From: Chloroflexota bacterium
GTDB lineage: Bacteria > Chloroflexota > Dormibacteria > Dormibacterales > Dormibacteraceae
Direction: 5' to 3'
NCBI GenBank assembly: GCA_005883575.1
Contig: VBFH01000040.1
Location: 1 to 43,260 of the forward strand
Length of the DNA stretch: 43,260 nucleotides
Shown here: positions 7,897 through 16,044 of the stretch, one piece after another
How the letters are laid out: each line of letters begins with the position of its first letter
Position numbering within the stretch: the stretch's first letter is position 1
Program-made: the position numbers and the translations under genes
The notes under the pieces: model-generated
The model's database searches: none
Told to the model about the DNA's origin: nothing
What the model saw: only the letters and a program-made list of their open reading frames with translations

Positions 7897-8664
7897 TCAC
7901 TCGGGCGTAACGTAAGCCGCCGTGAGCCCCCCATCGACCAGAAAAGTCGCTCCATTGACGTAGCTCGACTCATCACTGGCCAGGAACAGCGCGGCGTTGG
8001 CGATTTCGCGTGCCTTGGCCAGCCGCCCCATCGGCAGGTGCACTCGCCGCCGCTGATACGCGCCCGGATCCTCGTTGAAGATCCGCATCAGCAACGGCGT
8101 CTCCACCGGTCCGGGACACAGCGCATTGACACGCACCCCCTGCCTGGCGAACTGCACCGCCAGCTCGCGCGACATCGACAGCACCGCCCCCTTCGACGCT
8201 GTGTACGCGATCTGAGACGTCGCCGCGCCGACCAGCGCGACAAACGACGCGACGTTGATCACCGAACCTCCGCCCGCCTTCAGCAAATACGGGATCCCGT
8301 ACTTGCAGCACAGGTACACCCCCTTGGCGTTCACGGCCTGGACCCGATCCCACGCGTCGGGCTCGGTGGTGAGGATCGAATCGTCGTCGGGCGGCATGAT
8401 GCCGGCGTTGTTGTACAGGACGTCGATGCGCCCGTAGCGCTTCTCGGTCTCCGCGTACATCGCCTGCACGCTTTCCGAATCGACGACGTCGGCGGCAAAG
8501 AAGAACGCGTCGCGGCACTCGGACGCCGTCTTCTCCCCGGCCTCGCGCCCGACGTCGGCCACGCACACACTGGCGCCTTCAGACGAAAACAGCAACGCGG
8601 CTTCGCGGCCGATTCCACCCGCTGCGCCGGTGATAACCGCTACCTTGTTGTCGAGTCGTCCCAA
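7897..8664 (-). CDS. Short-chain dehydrogenase/reductase (SDR), last gene of permease-ligase operon
   Basis: A classical SDR of 255 residues using NAD(P). Visible are the cofactor loop TGAAGGIG (12-19), NNAG (85-88), a serine at 140 and the catalytic YTASK (Y154, K158). The acidic D37 after strand 2 suggests NAD preference. The start is TTG 8664, 3 bases after the stop of the GS-like gene. Because it follows an amine ligase and an ethanolamine-type permease, it may oxidise the alcohol group of a gamma-glutamylated amino alcohol; this is inference and no substrate can be read from the sequence. Confidence 0.88.
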   Translation of the reverse strand: MGRLDNKVAVITGAAGGIGREAALLFSSEGASVCVADVGREAGEKTASECRDAFFFAADVVDSESVQAMYAETEKRYGRIDVLYNNAGIMPPDDDSILTTEPDAWDRVQAVNAKGVYLCCKYGIPYLLKAGGGSVINVASFVALVGAATSQIAYTASKGAVLSMSRELAVQFARQGVRVNALCPGPVETPLLMRIFNEDPGAYQRRRVHLPMGRLAKAREIANAALFLASDESSYVNGATFLVDGGLTAAYVTPE

Positions 8665-8667
8665 CGA

Positions 8668-10044
8668 TCAGCCGCGCTCAAAGAGCCGCTCGCGTTCGTA
8701 GTTCGTCACGACCTTGTCGAACAGTGACTGCTCGGTGCGCGCGTAGTTCAAGTAGTGGTCGATCACATCGTCGCCGAAAGCCGCGCGAGCCATCGCACCG
8801 TTCTCAAGCAACCCGATGGCCTCGCGCAGGGAGCTTGGGAACCGCTGCACATCCGACTCGTATGCGTTGCCCTTGAACTCGGGCGGCAGCTTTAACCTCT
8901 CCTCGATGCCGCGTAGACCCGCGGCGAGCAGCGCCGCGAAGCACAGGTAAGGATTCACGTCTGCCCCCGGAATCCGCGACTCGGTGCGCAGATGCTGCCC
9001 GTGGCCGACGATGCGAAAGCCACACGTCCGGTTGTCATGACCCCACGCCAGGGTGGTCGGCGCCCAGCTCCCGGCCGCGTAACGCTTGTAGGAATTGATG
9101 TTGGGCGCGAGGAAGATCGCGAGCTCCGACGCATATGCGATGTGCCCGCCGAGATATTGCTTGAACACAAGAGACTCGCCGTCAAACGCGTTGCCTTCGT
9201 CGTTCCAGAGGCTCGAGTGCACATGACACGAGCTTCCGATCCATCGGTGGTCGGGCTTGGCCATGAATGTCACCGAGCAGCCCGCCTGATGCGCCATCTC
9301 CTTGATCCCGTTCTTGTAGATGACGTGGTTGTCGGCCATCGTGAGTGCGTCGGCGAACCTGAAGTTGATCTCCTGCTGCCCGGGCCATGCCTCCCCTTTC
9401 GAGCTCTCGACCGGGATTCCGGCCGCCTTCATCCCCTTGCGCACGGCGCGGAGGAAGGGTTCGTCATAGGTCGTCGCGAGGATGTGGTAGTCGAGGATGT
9501 ACGGGACTGAGGGCGTGAGGTCGATGTAATGCTTGGCATGCGCCTCGGCGTATGTCTCCTTGAGCAAGAAGAACTCGAGCTCGGAGCCGAACATCGGCTC
9601 GAAACCCAAAGCTCTTGCGCGCTCGACTTGCGCCCGCAAAACCTGGCGCGGCGAGGGCCGTACGGGTTTGCCGTCGTGCCAGGCCACGTCGCATAGAACA
9701 AGTGCCGTGGCGTCGAGCCAGGGGATAAGTCGCAGTGTGGCGAAGTCAGGCACCAGATCGAAGTCGCCATAACCCCTCTCCCAGTTCGCCATCGCGTATC
9801 CCGGAATCGGGTCCATCTCCATATCGAGGGCAAGCAGGTAGTTGCATCCCTCTACCGACTCCCCATGGCCGGCTGATTCCATGAAGTATTCGGCGTCGAT
9901 GCGCTTGCCCATCAGGCGGCCCTGCATGTCGGTGAAGGCGACGACGACGGTGTCGATCTGGCCGGCCTTGACGTCGGCGGCGAGCTGGTCTTTGCTCAGC
10001 GCCGGCTCACGTTTCGGGCGAGCCACCTTGTCCTTCGTCAGCAT
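8668..10044 (-). CDS. Glutamine synthetase-like gamma-glutamyl amine ligase (GlnA3/GlnA4/PuuA type)
   Basis: A 458-residue enzyme of the glutamine synthetase superfamily. It has the beta-grasp domain (about 1-110), the metal and ATP ligands in GSELEFFLL, the HVH histidines in SSCHVHSSLW, NSYKRY, and RTESRIPGADVNPYL near the C terminus. Divergence from housekeeping GlnA and the amine-permease neighbour place it with ligases that glutamylate amines, such as PuuA or the GlnA4 gamma-glutamylethanolamide synthetase of Streptomyces. The start ATG 10044 is preceded at 5 bases by a strong AGGAGGTG (10057-10050, minus), so the further upstream start at 10068 is unlikely. The substrate (ethanolamine versus polyamine) is inferred from the permease. 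Confidence 0.88.
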   Translation of the reverse strand: MLTKDKVARPKREPALSKDQLAADVKAGQIDTVVVAFTDMQGRLMGKRIDAEYFMESAGHGESVEGCNYLLALDMEMDPIPGYAMANWERGYGDFDLVPDFATLRLIPWLDATALVLCDVAWHDGKPVRPSPRQVLRAQVERARALGFEPMFGSELEFFLLKETYAEAHAKHYIDLTPSVPYILDYHILATTYDEPFLRAVRKGMKAAGIPVESSKGEAWPGQQEINFRFADALTMADNHVIYKNGIKEMAHQAGCSVTFMAKPDHRWIGSSCHVHSSLWNDEGNAFDGESLVFKQYLGGHIAYASELAIFLAPNINSYKRYAAGSWAPTTLAWGHDNRTCGFRIVGHGQHLRTESRIPGADVNPYLCFAALLAAGLRGIEERLKLPPEFKGNAYESDVQRFPSSLREAIGLLENGAMARAAFGDDVIDHYLNYARTEQSLFDKVVTNYERERLFERG

Positions 10045-10079
10045 CTCGACACCTCCTGGTGGCCCCAATCATGAAACAG

Positions 10080-10113
10080 TTGCTGGTGAGCGCTCGCGCA
10101 CGCCCACCAGCAA
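10080..10113 (-). other. Intercistronic hairpin between permease and GS-like gene
   Basis: TTGCTGGTG (10080-10088) and CACCAGCAA (10105-10113) form a perfect 9-bp stem around a 16-base GC-rich loop. It lies in the 93-base gap after the permease stop and before the strong ribosome site of the GS-like gene. No U-run follows on the minus strand, so it is not a convincing intrinsic terminator; RNA processing or differential expression within the operon is possible. Confidence 0.55.
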
Positions 10114-10137
10114 GCTAATGCAATGAAACCGGCTGGG

Positions 10138-11736
10138 TCAGCCTGTCGGCGCCTCCTGTGGCTTGGTCGGCGGAGTCGCGCCTTCCGCGGGAATGTCCGC
10201 CACCTTGGTCTGGCCGTAACCCTCCGTCTCGGGATGGCCGTGCTGACCCTGGGTCAGGGCGAACTCTTCCTCGGGCGACAGCACCAGTCGGTGCCGACCC
10301 ACGATCGCGAAGTAGAGGATGCCGATCACGAAGTAGATCAGCGTGCCGACCACGCCTGGCCGATAGGTCTCGTTGGCGTAGAGGGAGATCAAGGAGATGA
10401 CCGCTATCACCCCGGCGATCCCAGCGCCCCAGACTCCGACAGGGCTTCGGTACGGGCGCTCGATGTTGGGCAGGCGCCGGCGCAGAAAGATGAACGAGGC
10501 GCACTGCATGGCGTATGAGACGACGGCGCCGAACACCGCCATGTACAGAAGAGCGCCGACCACCTGGCCCGCGACCAGGTTCTTCTGCGTTCCGAGGTAA
10601 GTCAGAAGAATCGCCAAAGCACAACCGACCACGCCGCCCGCGATCAACGCCACGTGCGGCGTTTTCAAGGTTGGGTGCGTGATCGACAGAAAGTGCGGGA
10701 AGTAGCCTGCGCGTGACAGCGAGTACGTGTTGCGGCCGTAGGCGTAGATGATCGTGAAGAAGCTGGCGATCAGCCCGACGAGGCCGATCAACGCGAGCAG
10801 CGCCGCCCCGGTGCCTGAGCCAAATACCGCCTTGAAGCCGTCGAACAGCGGCGTGGCCGAGTTGCCCAGGTCCTTTGCGCCGCCGCCAACTGCGGGGTTC
10901 AGGAGAAAGATCAGCGCGCCTGTGATCACAAGGGTGGTCAGGCCCCACACCGCGGCTCGTGGGATGTCGCGCTTGGGGTCGTGCGACTCCTCGGCGGCAA
11001 GAGGAAGCTCCTCGATCGCAAGGTAGAACCAGATCGCGAACGGGATGGCGGGGAAGATGCCCGCCAGGCCGAACGGCAGGAACCACGACTGGCCGCTCTG
11101 CGGCGTGATGTTTGTCAGCAGGCTCAGGTTCAGCTTGCCGGAGAAAATGACCGACAAAAAGAAGATCGCCAGGATTCCGAGGGCGATGGCGTTGATCGCG
11201 ACCGTAAACCGCATCGTGGCCACGATGCCCCGGATGTTGATGCCGACGAAAACGATGTAAGAGATGATGAACCAGACATACGGGGTGTTCCACCACGGGT
11301 CGCCCTGAACGTTGAACAGCGACTGGACGATGGCCTGGCATAGAAATCCCATCGCGCCCACCACGACCGCCGGCGTGATGACGTATTCCATGTTCTCGGC
11401 CAGACCGGTGATGAATCCGCCCCAAGGCCCGAACGCCGACCTGGCGAACGAATAGGCCCCCCCGGTGTGGGGCAGCGCCGGCGACATCTCCGCGATGCTG
11501 AAGACCAGGCCGTAGTACATGACGGCGATGACGATGGTCGCGATGAGCAAACCACCAAACCCGCCCACACCCAGACCGAGGTTCCAGCCGTAGAAGTCGC
11601 CGGAGATGACCGCCGCGACCCCGAGCGACCAGAGTGACCAGAACGCCGCGTGCCGCTTGAGAGCACGCTTGGCGAAATAGGCCGGGCTCGCCTCCCGATA
11701 AGCAACCGTTCCTACCTTGCGCCGCTCCTCAGACAA
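10138..11736 (-). CDS. APC-superfamily amine/amino acid permease, ethanolamine permease-like
   Basis: A 532-residue permease with about 12 membrane helices. The stretch VISGDFYGWNLGLGVGGFGG in helix 1 and SIAEMSPALPHTGGAYSFAR followed by GPWGGFITGLAENMEYV match the ethanolamine permease group of the APC superfamily closely, as I recall that family. The role is probably proton-coupled uptake of ethanolamine or a similar small amine. The start is TTG 11736, supported by AAAGGGGGT (11752-11744, minus) 8 bases upstream. It begins an operon with the GS-like ligase and SDR, divergent from the GntR operon. A promoter TTGACT/17/TAGCAT is visible upstream. Confidence 0.85.
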   Translation of the reverse strand: MSEERRKVGTVAYREASPAYFAKRALKRHAAFWSLWSLGVAAVISGDFYGWNLGLGVGGFGGLLIATIVIAVMYYGLVFSIAEMSPALPHTGGAYSFARSAFGPWGGFITGLAENMEYVITPAVVVGAMGFLCQAIVQSLFNVQGDPWWNTPYVWFIISYIVFVGINIRGIVATMRFTVAINAIALGILAIFFLSVIFSGKLNLSLLTNITPQSGQSWFLPFGLAGIFPAIPFAIWFYLAIEELPLAAEESHDPKRDIPRAAVWGLTTLVITGALIFLLNPAVGGGAKDLGNSATPLFDGFKAVFGSGTGAALLALIGLVGLIASFFTIIYAYGRNTYSLSRAGYFPHFLSITHPTLKTPHVALIAGGVVGCALAILLTYLGTQKNLVAGQVVGALLYMAVFGAVVSYAMQCASFIFLRRRLPNIERPYRSPVGVWGAGIAGVIAVISLISLYANETYRPGVVGTLIYFVIGILYFAIVGRHRLVLSPEEEFALTQGQHGHPETEGYGQTKVADIPAEGATPPTKPQEAPTG

Positions 11737-11787
11737 GTCGATTACCCCCTTTCACGGGTCCCCTCCCCGGGTCTCCCGCGTGAGCAA

Positions 11788-11906
11788 GTTGTCTGACGCC
11801 CGATGTCGTGCCCGAATGCTAGGCGAGGCCCAATTGCAAGTCAAGGGCGGCCTTGGTGGACTAGACAACTGTTCACCTTGACCGGCTAGATGTCTGACAA
11901 CATACT
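11788..11906. promoter_or_regulatory. Divergent promoter-operator region of permease and gntR operons
   Basis: Two sigma70-like promoters face away from each other. Minus strand: -35 TTGACT (11844-11839), 17 bases, -10 TAGCAT (11821-11816), start near 11809. Plus strand: -35 TTGACC (11878-11883), 17 bases, -10 CATACT (11901-11906), start near 11912. The motif AGNTGTCTGAC occurs twice as a direct repeat: at 11787-11797, just after the minus-strand start point, and at 11888-11898, between -35 and -10 of the plus-strand promoter. TGTCTGACA is itself a 4-1-4 palindrome. A further imperfect dyad, GGTGGAC (11855-11861) and GTTCACC (11871-11877), lies against the plus -35 and encloses AGACAAC. These are likely GntR operators. 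Confidence 0.6.
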
Positions 11907-11910
11907 AGGC

Positions 11911-12672
11911 ATGCCCATGGGTAACGTCGACGAGCGCGCCCGCCCACGGAGCGCGCAGGTCAGGGACGAGCTCACTCATCGGATCGATCGGGGCCTTTTG
12001 CCGGCCGGTTCACGCCTGCCGTCCGAGCCTGCGCTGGCCACGGAGCTGGGCGTGTCCCGGGCGACGCTGCGAGAGGCGCTGCGGGCGCTCGAGAACGAAG
12101 GCCTAGTCCGCCGGATGTGGGGCGCCGGAACCTTCGTCGCCGACGGCCGGCGCGTGGCCAACAGCCTGGACGCGAACTTCGGCGTGACCGATGCGATTCG
12201 CGCCGCCGGGATGCAGGCCGGCATCGAACAGGCCAGCTACTGGGTGGAGCCTGCGACGGTGAGCGAAGCGGCCCGCCTCGAGCTGCAGCCCGGATCCGAC
12301 GTGCTTGTCGTGGAGCGGGTGCGCACAGCGGACGGTAAGCCGGTGGTGCTTTCGAGAGACATGCTGCCCGGCCGGCTGGTGGCCAAAGCCCCCCACCTCG
12401 CAGACGAGATGCTCAAGCGCTCCATCTATGACGTGCTGGAGCGCGACCTCGGGATCGCCATCCACCACGGTGTGGCCAGCTTTCGTCCGGTAAAGGCAGA
12501 TGTCACCGTCGCGCGCCGGTTGAACATCGCCCGCGGCGAGCTCCTGCTCGCGATCTGGCAGGTCGACTATTCCGAGGACGGCGTGCCGGTGCTCTCATCG
12601 TATGAGTACCACCTCGCCGACGCCTTTGAGTTCACCGTGCTGCGGCGCGGCCCAGGAAGGAGGTTGTCGTGA
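11911..12672 (+). CDS. GntR-family transcriptional regulator with UTRA effector domain (HutC subfamily)
   Basis: A repressor of the GntR/HutC subfamily, 253 residues from ATG 11911. The winged helix has the pattern LPAGSRLPSEPALATELGVS followed by RATLREALRALENEGLVRR; the C-terminal UTRA domain binds the effector (LVVERVRTADGKPVVLSRD, then SIYDVLERD and WQVDYSEDGVPV). An ATG at 11890 is in frame but lies inside the promoter, upstream of the -10 box (11901-11906), so I prefer 11911 or 11917; the message would be leaderless or nearly so. The end overlaps the aldolase start (GTGA), and the aldolase ribosome site AGGAAGGAGG lies in its last codons. It probably controls its own operon and the divergent permease operon. 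Confidence 0.88.
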   Translation: MPMGNVDERARPRSAQVRDELTHRIDRGLLPAGSRLPSEPALATELGVSRATLREALRALENEGLVRRMWGAGTFVADGRRVANSLDANFGVTDAIRAAGMQAGIEQASYWVEPATVSEAARLELQPGSDVLVVERVRTADGKPVVLSRDMLPGRLVAKAPHLADEMLKRSIYDVLERDLGIAIHHGVASFRPVKADVTVARRLNIARGELLLAIWQVDYSEDGVPVLSSYEYHLADAFEFTVLRRGPGRRLS

Positions 12673-13511
12673 TCAGAGGAGTTGGCAAGTCCATGCGCAT
12701 GAAGCGCGTCATCGATCACGCGGGCGCCTCGGTGATCTGCGCCCTCGACCATGGAATGACCTCGCCGCAGTTCCTCGAGCCGCTTGCGGACATCGCTACG
12801 CGAACCGCCGAGGCTGTGGCCGGCGGCGCCAACGTGATCATGATGTCGAAGGGGATGATCCGCCTGGCCGAGCCGGCGTTTGCGCCGACGACCTCGCTGG
12901 CGCTGTTGCTGTCCGCCTCGGCGAATCCCGAGCAAGGCGAGCCCGAGGTGGTGCAGATCGCCGAGGTCGAGGAGGCGGCCCGTCTCGGCGCCGACGCTGT
13001 CGTCCTGTTCACAGCCCTAGGCGGACAAAACGAGCCAGGCATGGTCCGCATGCTCGCCGGGGTTGGCCGCGCTTGCGAATCTCACGGCATCCCCTTCATC
13101 GCGGAAGCCGAGTTTCCGACCACCTATGCGTCGGTCGACGAGCTCAAGCAGCGCTATGGATTCGAGTACCTGCGGCGCAACGTGCGGCTATGCGCCGAGC
13201 TCGGCGCAGACATCGTCAAGACCAACTGGCCAGGTGACGAGGCGTCTTTCCGGCGCCTCGTGGAATCGGCCAACGGCATCCCTGTCGTCCTCGCCGGTGG
13301 ATCGCGTCTGGAGGATGACGTGCTCCTGAGCCGAATGGAGTCCGCCATGTCGGCGGGGGCGATCGGGTGCTCGGTAGGCCGGAACATCTTCATGCACCGA
13401 TCGCCAGAGGCGATCACGCGCGCGCTCTCCAGGGTGATCCGCGAACGGTGGAGCGCAAGCAAAGCCATCGCCGAGCTGAAACAGGGGCTTGGCACGGTGG
13501 CGGCGCGATGA
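12669..13511 (+). CDS. Class I aldolase, DhnA/FbaB/LsrF type
   Basis: A 280-residue TIM-barrel aldolase of the archaeal-type class I FBA/DeoC/LsrF group. The N-terminal strand CALDHGM (D27, H28) and the Schiff-base lysine K184 in DIVKTNWPGD are conserved, and the phosphate-binding end is seen as VVLAGG (strand 7) and GCSVGRNIF (strand 8). It would split a phosphorylated sugar, probably the product of the FGGY kinase two genes downstream. Start GTG 12669 overlaps the GntR stop (GTGA) with AAGGAGG 5 bases upstream. The exact sugar phosphate cannot be read; LsrF-type thiolase activity is an alternative. Confidence 0.85.
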   Translation: MIRGVGKSMRMKRVIDHAGASVICALDHGMTSPQFLEPLADIATRTAEAVAGGANVIMMSKGMIRLAEPAFAPTTSLALLLSASANPEQGEPEVVQIAEVEEAARLGADAVVLFTALGGQNEPGMVRMLAGVGRACESHGIPFIAEAEFPTTYASVDELKQRYGFEYLRRNVRLCAELGADIVKTNWPGDEASFRRLVESANGIPVVLAGGSRLEDDVLLSRMESAMSAGAIGCSVGRNIFMHRSPEAITRALSRVIRERWSASKAIAELKQGLGTVAAR

Positions 13512-14560
13512 AAGCAGCTTTCATGACTGGCGTCGACATGGTCGAGATCCGGCCCGCACCGGAGCCCCAGCTCAACCCTGAAGGGGCGCTCTTGCGTGTG
13601 GAGGCCTGCGGCATCTGCGGCACCGACGCCCGCACGTTCTTCAACGGCGATCCACGCGCCCCGGCTCCGTGGATCCTCGGCCACGAGCCCGTCGGGGTCC
13701 TCGAAGAGGTCGGTCCGCGCGCGGTGCTGCCGCCCGGGATCAAGAAGGGCGATCGCGTCTTCCTTGGCTCGATCCTGACATGCGGCCGCTGCCGGTACTG
13801 CATGGAAGGCCTGCAGAACCTGTGCGACGAGCACCTTCTGTACGGCTATGACCCTTACCCGGGGGCATACGCCGAGTACGCAGCGGTGCCGCCCATCGCG
13901 GTCAAGAACCTGATCCCCCTCCCCGCCGACCTCCCCTCCGATCTCGCTACCGTGGCGGACCCGTTTGCGTGCGCGCTCAACGGGATCGAGATGCTCGACA
14001 TACGCCTGGGGGATACGGTCGTGATCATCGGCTCGGGCCCCATCGGGTGCTGGCAGTCGGTGATGGCGCGCGACCGCGGTGCCAGCAGGGTCTTCCTGAC
14101 CGACGTCAACCGGCAGCGACTCGACGTCGCTCTTGGGGCGGTCGGGACCTTTGTCGACGAGGCGTGGGTGGCAGGCGACGACAACGGCGTCGCCGAGGCG
14201 CTGGAGCATACAGCGGGGCGCGGACCCGAGCGGGTCATCGTGGCCGCGCCATCAAAACAGGCGCAGCAGGCCGCGCTCGAGATGGCCGCCAAACGGGCGC
14301 GCGTCGTCTATTTCGCCGGCCTTCCCAAGCACGATCCCGTCGCACACCTCGACATGAACCAGCTGCACTACAAGGAGCTTTCGATCCTGGGCGCATACGG
14401 CGCCACCCACCGCCAGTACCGGATCACGATGGATTATCTGGAGCGCCGTCGCCAAGAGCTGGCCTCGGTGGTCACGCACCGTTTTCCGCTCGCGCAAATC
14501 GGGGAAGCGTTCAACACGATCCGTTCGGGTTCTGGATTGAAAGTCGTCATCGTTCAGTGA
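13508..14560 (+). CDS. Zinc-dependent medium-chain dehydrogenase (polyol/threonine dehydrogenase-like)
   Basis: A 350-residue MDR-family enzyme. Catalytic zinc ligands C37, H59 and E60 (CGICGTD and GHE) and the structural zinc cysteines C92, C95, C98 and C106 are all present. The Rossmann motif VVIIGSGPIGCWQ follows, with VFLTDVNRQR giving D at the end of strand 2, so NAD is likely. It resembles sorbitol, threonine or sugar-alcohol dehydrogenases, oxidising a secondary alcohol to a ketone. The start ATG 13508 overlaps the aldolase stop (ATGA); a longer frame from 13367 lies inside the aldolase gene and is rejected. With the following kinase and preceding aldolase it makes a polyol-to-triose set. 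Confidence 0.9.
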   Translation: MKAAFMTGVDMVEIRPAPEPQLNPEGALLRVEACGICGTDARTFFNGDPRAPAPWILGHEPVGVLEEVGPRAVLPPGIKKGDRVFLGSILTCGRCRYCMEGLQNLCDEHLLYGYDPYPGAYAEYAAVPPIAVKNLIPLPADLPSDLATVADPFACALNGIEMLDIRLGDTVVIIGSGPIGCWQSVMARDRGASRVFLTDVNRQRLDVALGAVGTFVDEAWVAGDDNGVAEALEHTAGRGPERVIVAAPSKQAQQAALEMAAKRARVVYFAGLPKHDPVAHLDMNQLHYKELSILGAYGATHRQYRITMDYLERRRQELASVVTHRFPLAQIGEAFNTIRSGSGLKVVIVQ

Positions 14561-16044
14561 GCGGGCCGTATGTGATCGGCTGCGACGTCGGGAGCCAGGG
14601 CACCAACACTGCCCTCTATTCCGCCGACGGCCGGCTGGTCGCCTCCGCCTACCAGCCATACGACGTCCTGTTTCCGCATCCGGGGTGGGCCGAGCAGGAT
14701 CCGAGAGCCTGGATCAGGGCTCTCCACAAGACAATTCGGCAGGTTCTCGACCAGGCGGAACCTTCCGCCGTGAAGGCGGTCTCGTTCGGGTCGCAGCTCG
14801 ACGGGATGGTCGTCTGCGACGCCAAGGGCGCGCCGTTGCGCGACGCGTTGATCTGGATGGACCGGCGCGCCGAAGCCCAATCGGCCGCGTTTGCCAAGCG
14901 CGTGTCGCGAGAAGACTTCTATCACCACGCAGGCGCCAACCTGGATTCGTCGCACGCGATCTTCAAAGCGCTCTGGGTCAAAGACGAGGAGCCCGACATC
15001 TTTGAGAGGGCGGCGTGCCTGATGCCGCCCGGCTCTTACGTGCTCCAGGAGGCTGCCGGCGTCCGGATGGTCGATTACTCGAACGCGTCCTCACTCGCCT
15101 TGCTCGATCCGCGGACGCGGACGTGGTCGGACGAGATCCTGGAGGCCGCCGATCTCGACGCTCGAATGCTTCCGGAGCTGGCGCCTGGAACTCAAAACGT
15201 TGGATGCGTGACCGATGCTTTCGCGGCGGTCACCGGGCTGTCGCGCGAGACGCGCGTGGTGGTGGGGTGCGGCGACGAGATGGCGGCCACGCTTGGTGCG
15301 GGAGTGTTCACGCCGGGCGAGGTCTGCGATGTCGTCGGCACAGCGGAACCGGTGTGCGCCGTTTCGTCCGCGCCACGAGAAGACCGCACGATGCTCGTCG
15401 AATGCCATCCGCACGGCGATCCGGACAGCTGGCTGCTCGAAAACCCCGGCTTCGTTTCCGGCGGCAACCTGCGCTGGTGGAGGGACCAGCTCTGCTCCAA
15501 GGACGACGAGTACGACGACGTCACCGCTCCCGCGGCCAATGTGGCGCCTGGCGCCGATGGACTGCTGTTCCTGCCGTGCATGCAGGGCGCGATGGCGCCG
15601 GAGTGGAATGGCGCGGCGCGAGGCGTCTTCTACGGACTGAGCCTGGCGCACACAAAGGCGCATATGACCCGGGCGCTGCTCGAAGGCAGCGCCTTCGCGC
15701 TGAGGGACATCCTGGAGGCGATGCGGAAAGCGGGACTGGATGTGCGCCGCCTGACCATCGTCGGTGGAGGCGCGAAAGGCGCGCTGTGGCGGCAGATCAA
15801 GGCCGATGTCACGGGGCTCCCAGTCCGCGTCCCGGAAAACATCGAGACGACCGCATCCGGGGCAGCGATCCTGGCGGCGGTCGGAGCCGATCTTTATCCG
15901 AACGTCGCCACGGCGGCCGGCGCATTCGTTCGTTATCGACCCGACGAGCACGCACCCGACCCCGAACGCGAAGCGGTCTATGCCGGGGCGTATCAGCGCT
16001 ACCGCGACGTGTACTTCGCGCTGAAGCCGGTGTTCGATGCCTGA
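14557..16044 (+). CDS. FGGY-family carbohydrate kinase (xylulokinase-like)
   Basis: A 495-residue sugar kinase of the FGGY family. The N-terminal phosphate loop DVGSQGTNTALY (10-21), the substrate region GSQLDGMVV and DALIWMDRR, the catalytic base D240 in GCGDEMAATLGAG and the C-terminal ATP motif VGGGAKGALWRQIKADV are all present. It would phosphorylate a ketose or polyol with ATP. The start is GTG 14557 in a GTGA overlap with the dehydrogenase stop; the long frame from 13969 is an out-of-frame shadow of that gene. Specificity is unknown; xylulose or erythrulose-like ketoses are candidates because a polyol dehydrogenase precedes it. Its end overlaps the next start by 8 bases. Confidence 0.9.
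   Translation: MSGPYVIGCDVGSQGTNTALYSADGRLVASAYQPYDVLFPHPGWAEQDPRAWIRALHKTIRQVLDQAEPSAVKAVSFGSQLDGMVVCDAKGAPLRDALIWMDRRAEAQSAAFAKRVSREDFYHHAGANLDSSHAIFKALWVKDEEPDIFERAACLMPPGSYVLQEAAGVRMVDYSNASSLALLDPRTRTWSDEILEAADLDARMLPELAPGTQNVGCVTDAFAAVTGLSRETRVVVGCGDEMAATLGAGVFTPGEVCDVVGTAEPVCAVSSAPREDRTMLVECHPHGDPDSWLLENPGFVSGGNLRWWRDQLCSKDDEYDDVTAPAANVAPGADGLLFLPCMQGAMAPEWNGAARGVFYGLSLAHTKAHMTRALLEGSAFALRDILEAMRKAGLDVRRLTIVGGGAKGALWRQIKADVTGLPVRVPENIETTASGAAILAAVGADLYPNVATAAGAFVRYRPDEHAPDPEREAVYAGAYQRYRDVYFALKPVFDA

Noticed and set aside
10080-10113. Hairpin as an intrinsic terminator
   Set aside because: No U-run follows on the transcribed strand and the downstream gene has its own strong ribosome site, so read-through is more likely.
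11890-11910. ATG 11890 as gntR start
   Set aside because: It lies between the -35 and -10 boxes and inside a TGTCTGACA operator; ATG 11911 still gives the complete DNA-binding domain.
13367-13507. Upstream extension of the zinc dehydrogenase frame
   Set aside because: It overlaps the aldolase coding end in another frame and has no family similarity; ATG 13508 in an ATGA overlap gives the normal N terminus.
13969-14556. Long frame leading into the FGGY kinase
   Set aside because: It is a shadow of the zinc dehydrogenase; kinase similarity begins at GTG 14557.
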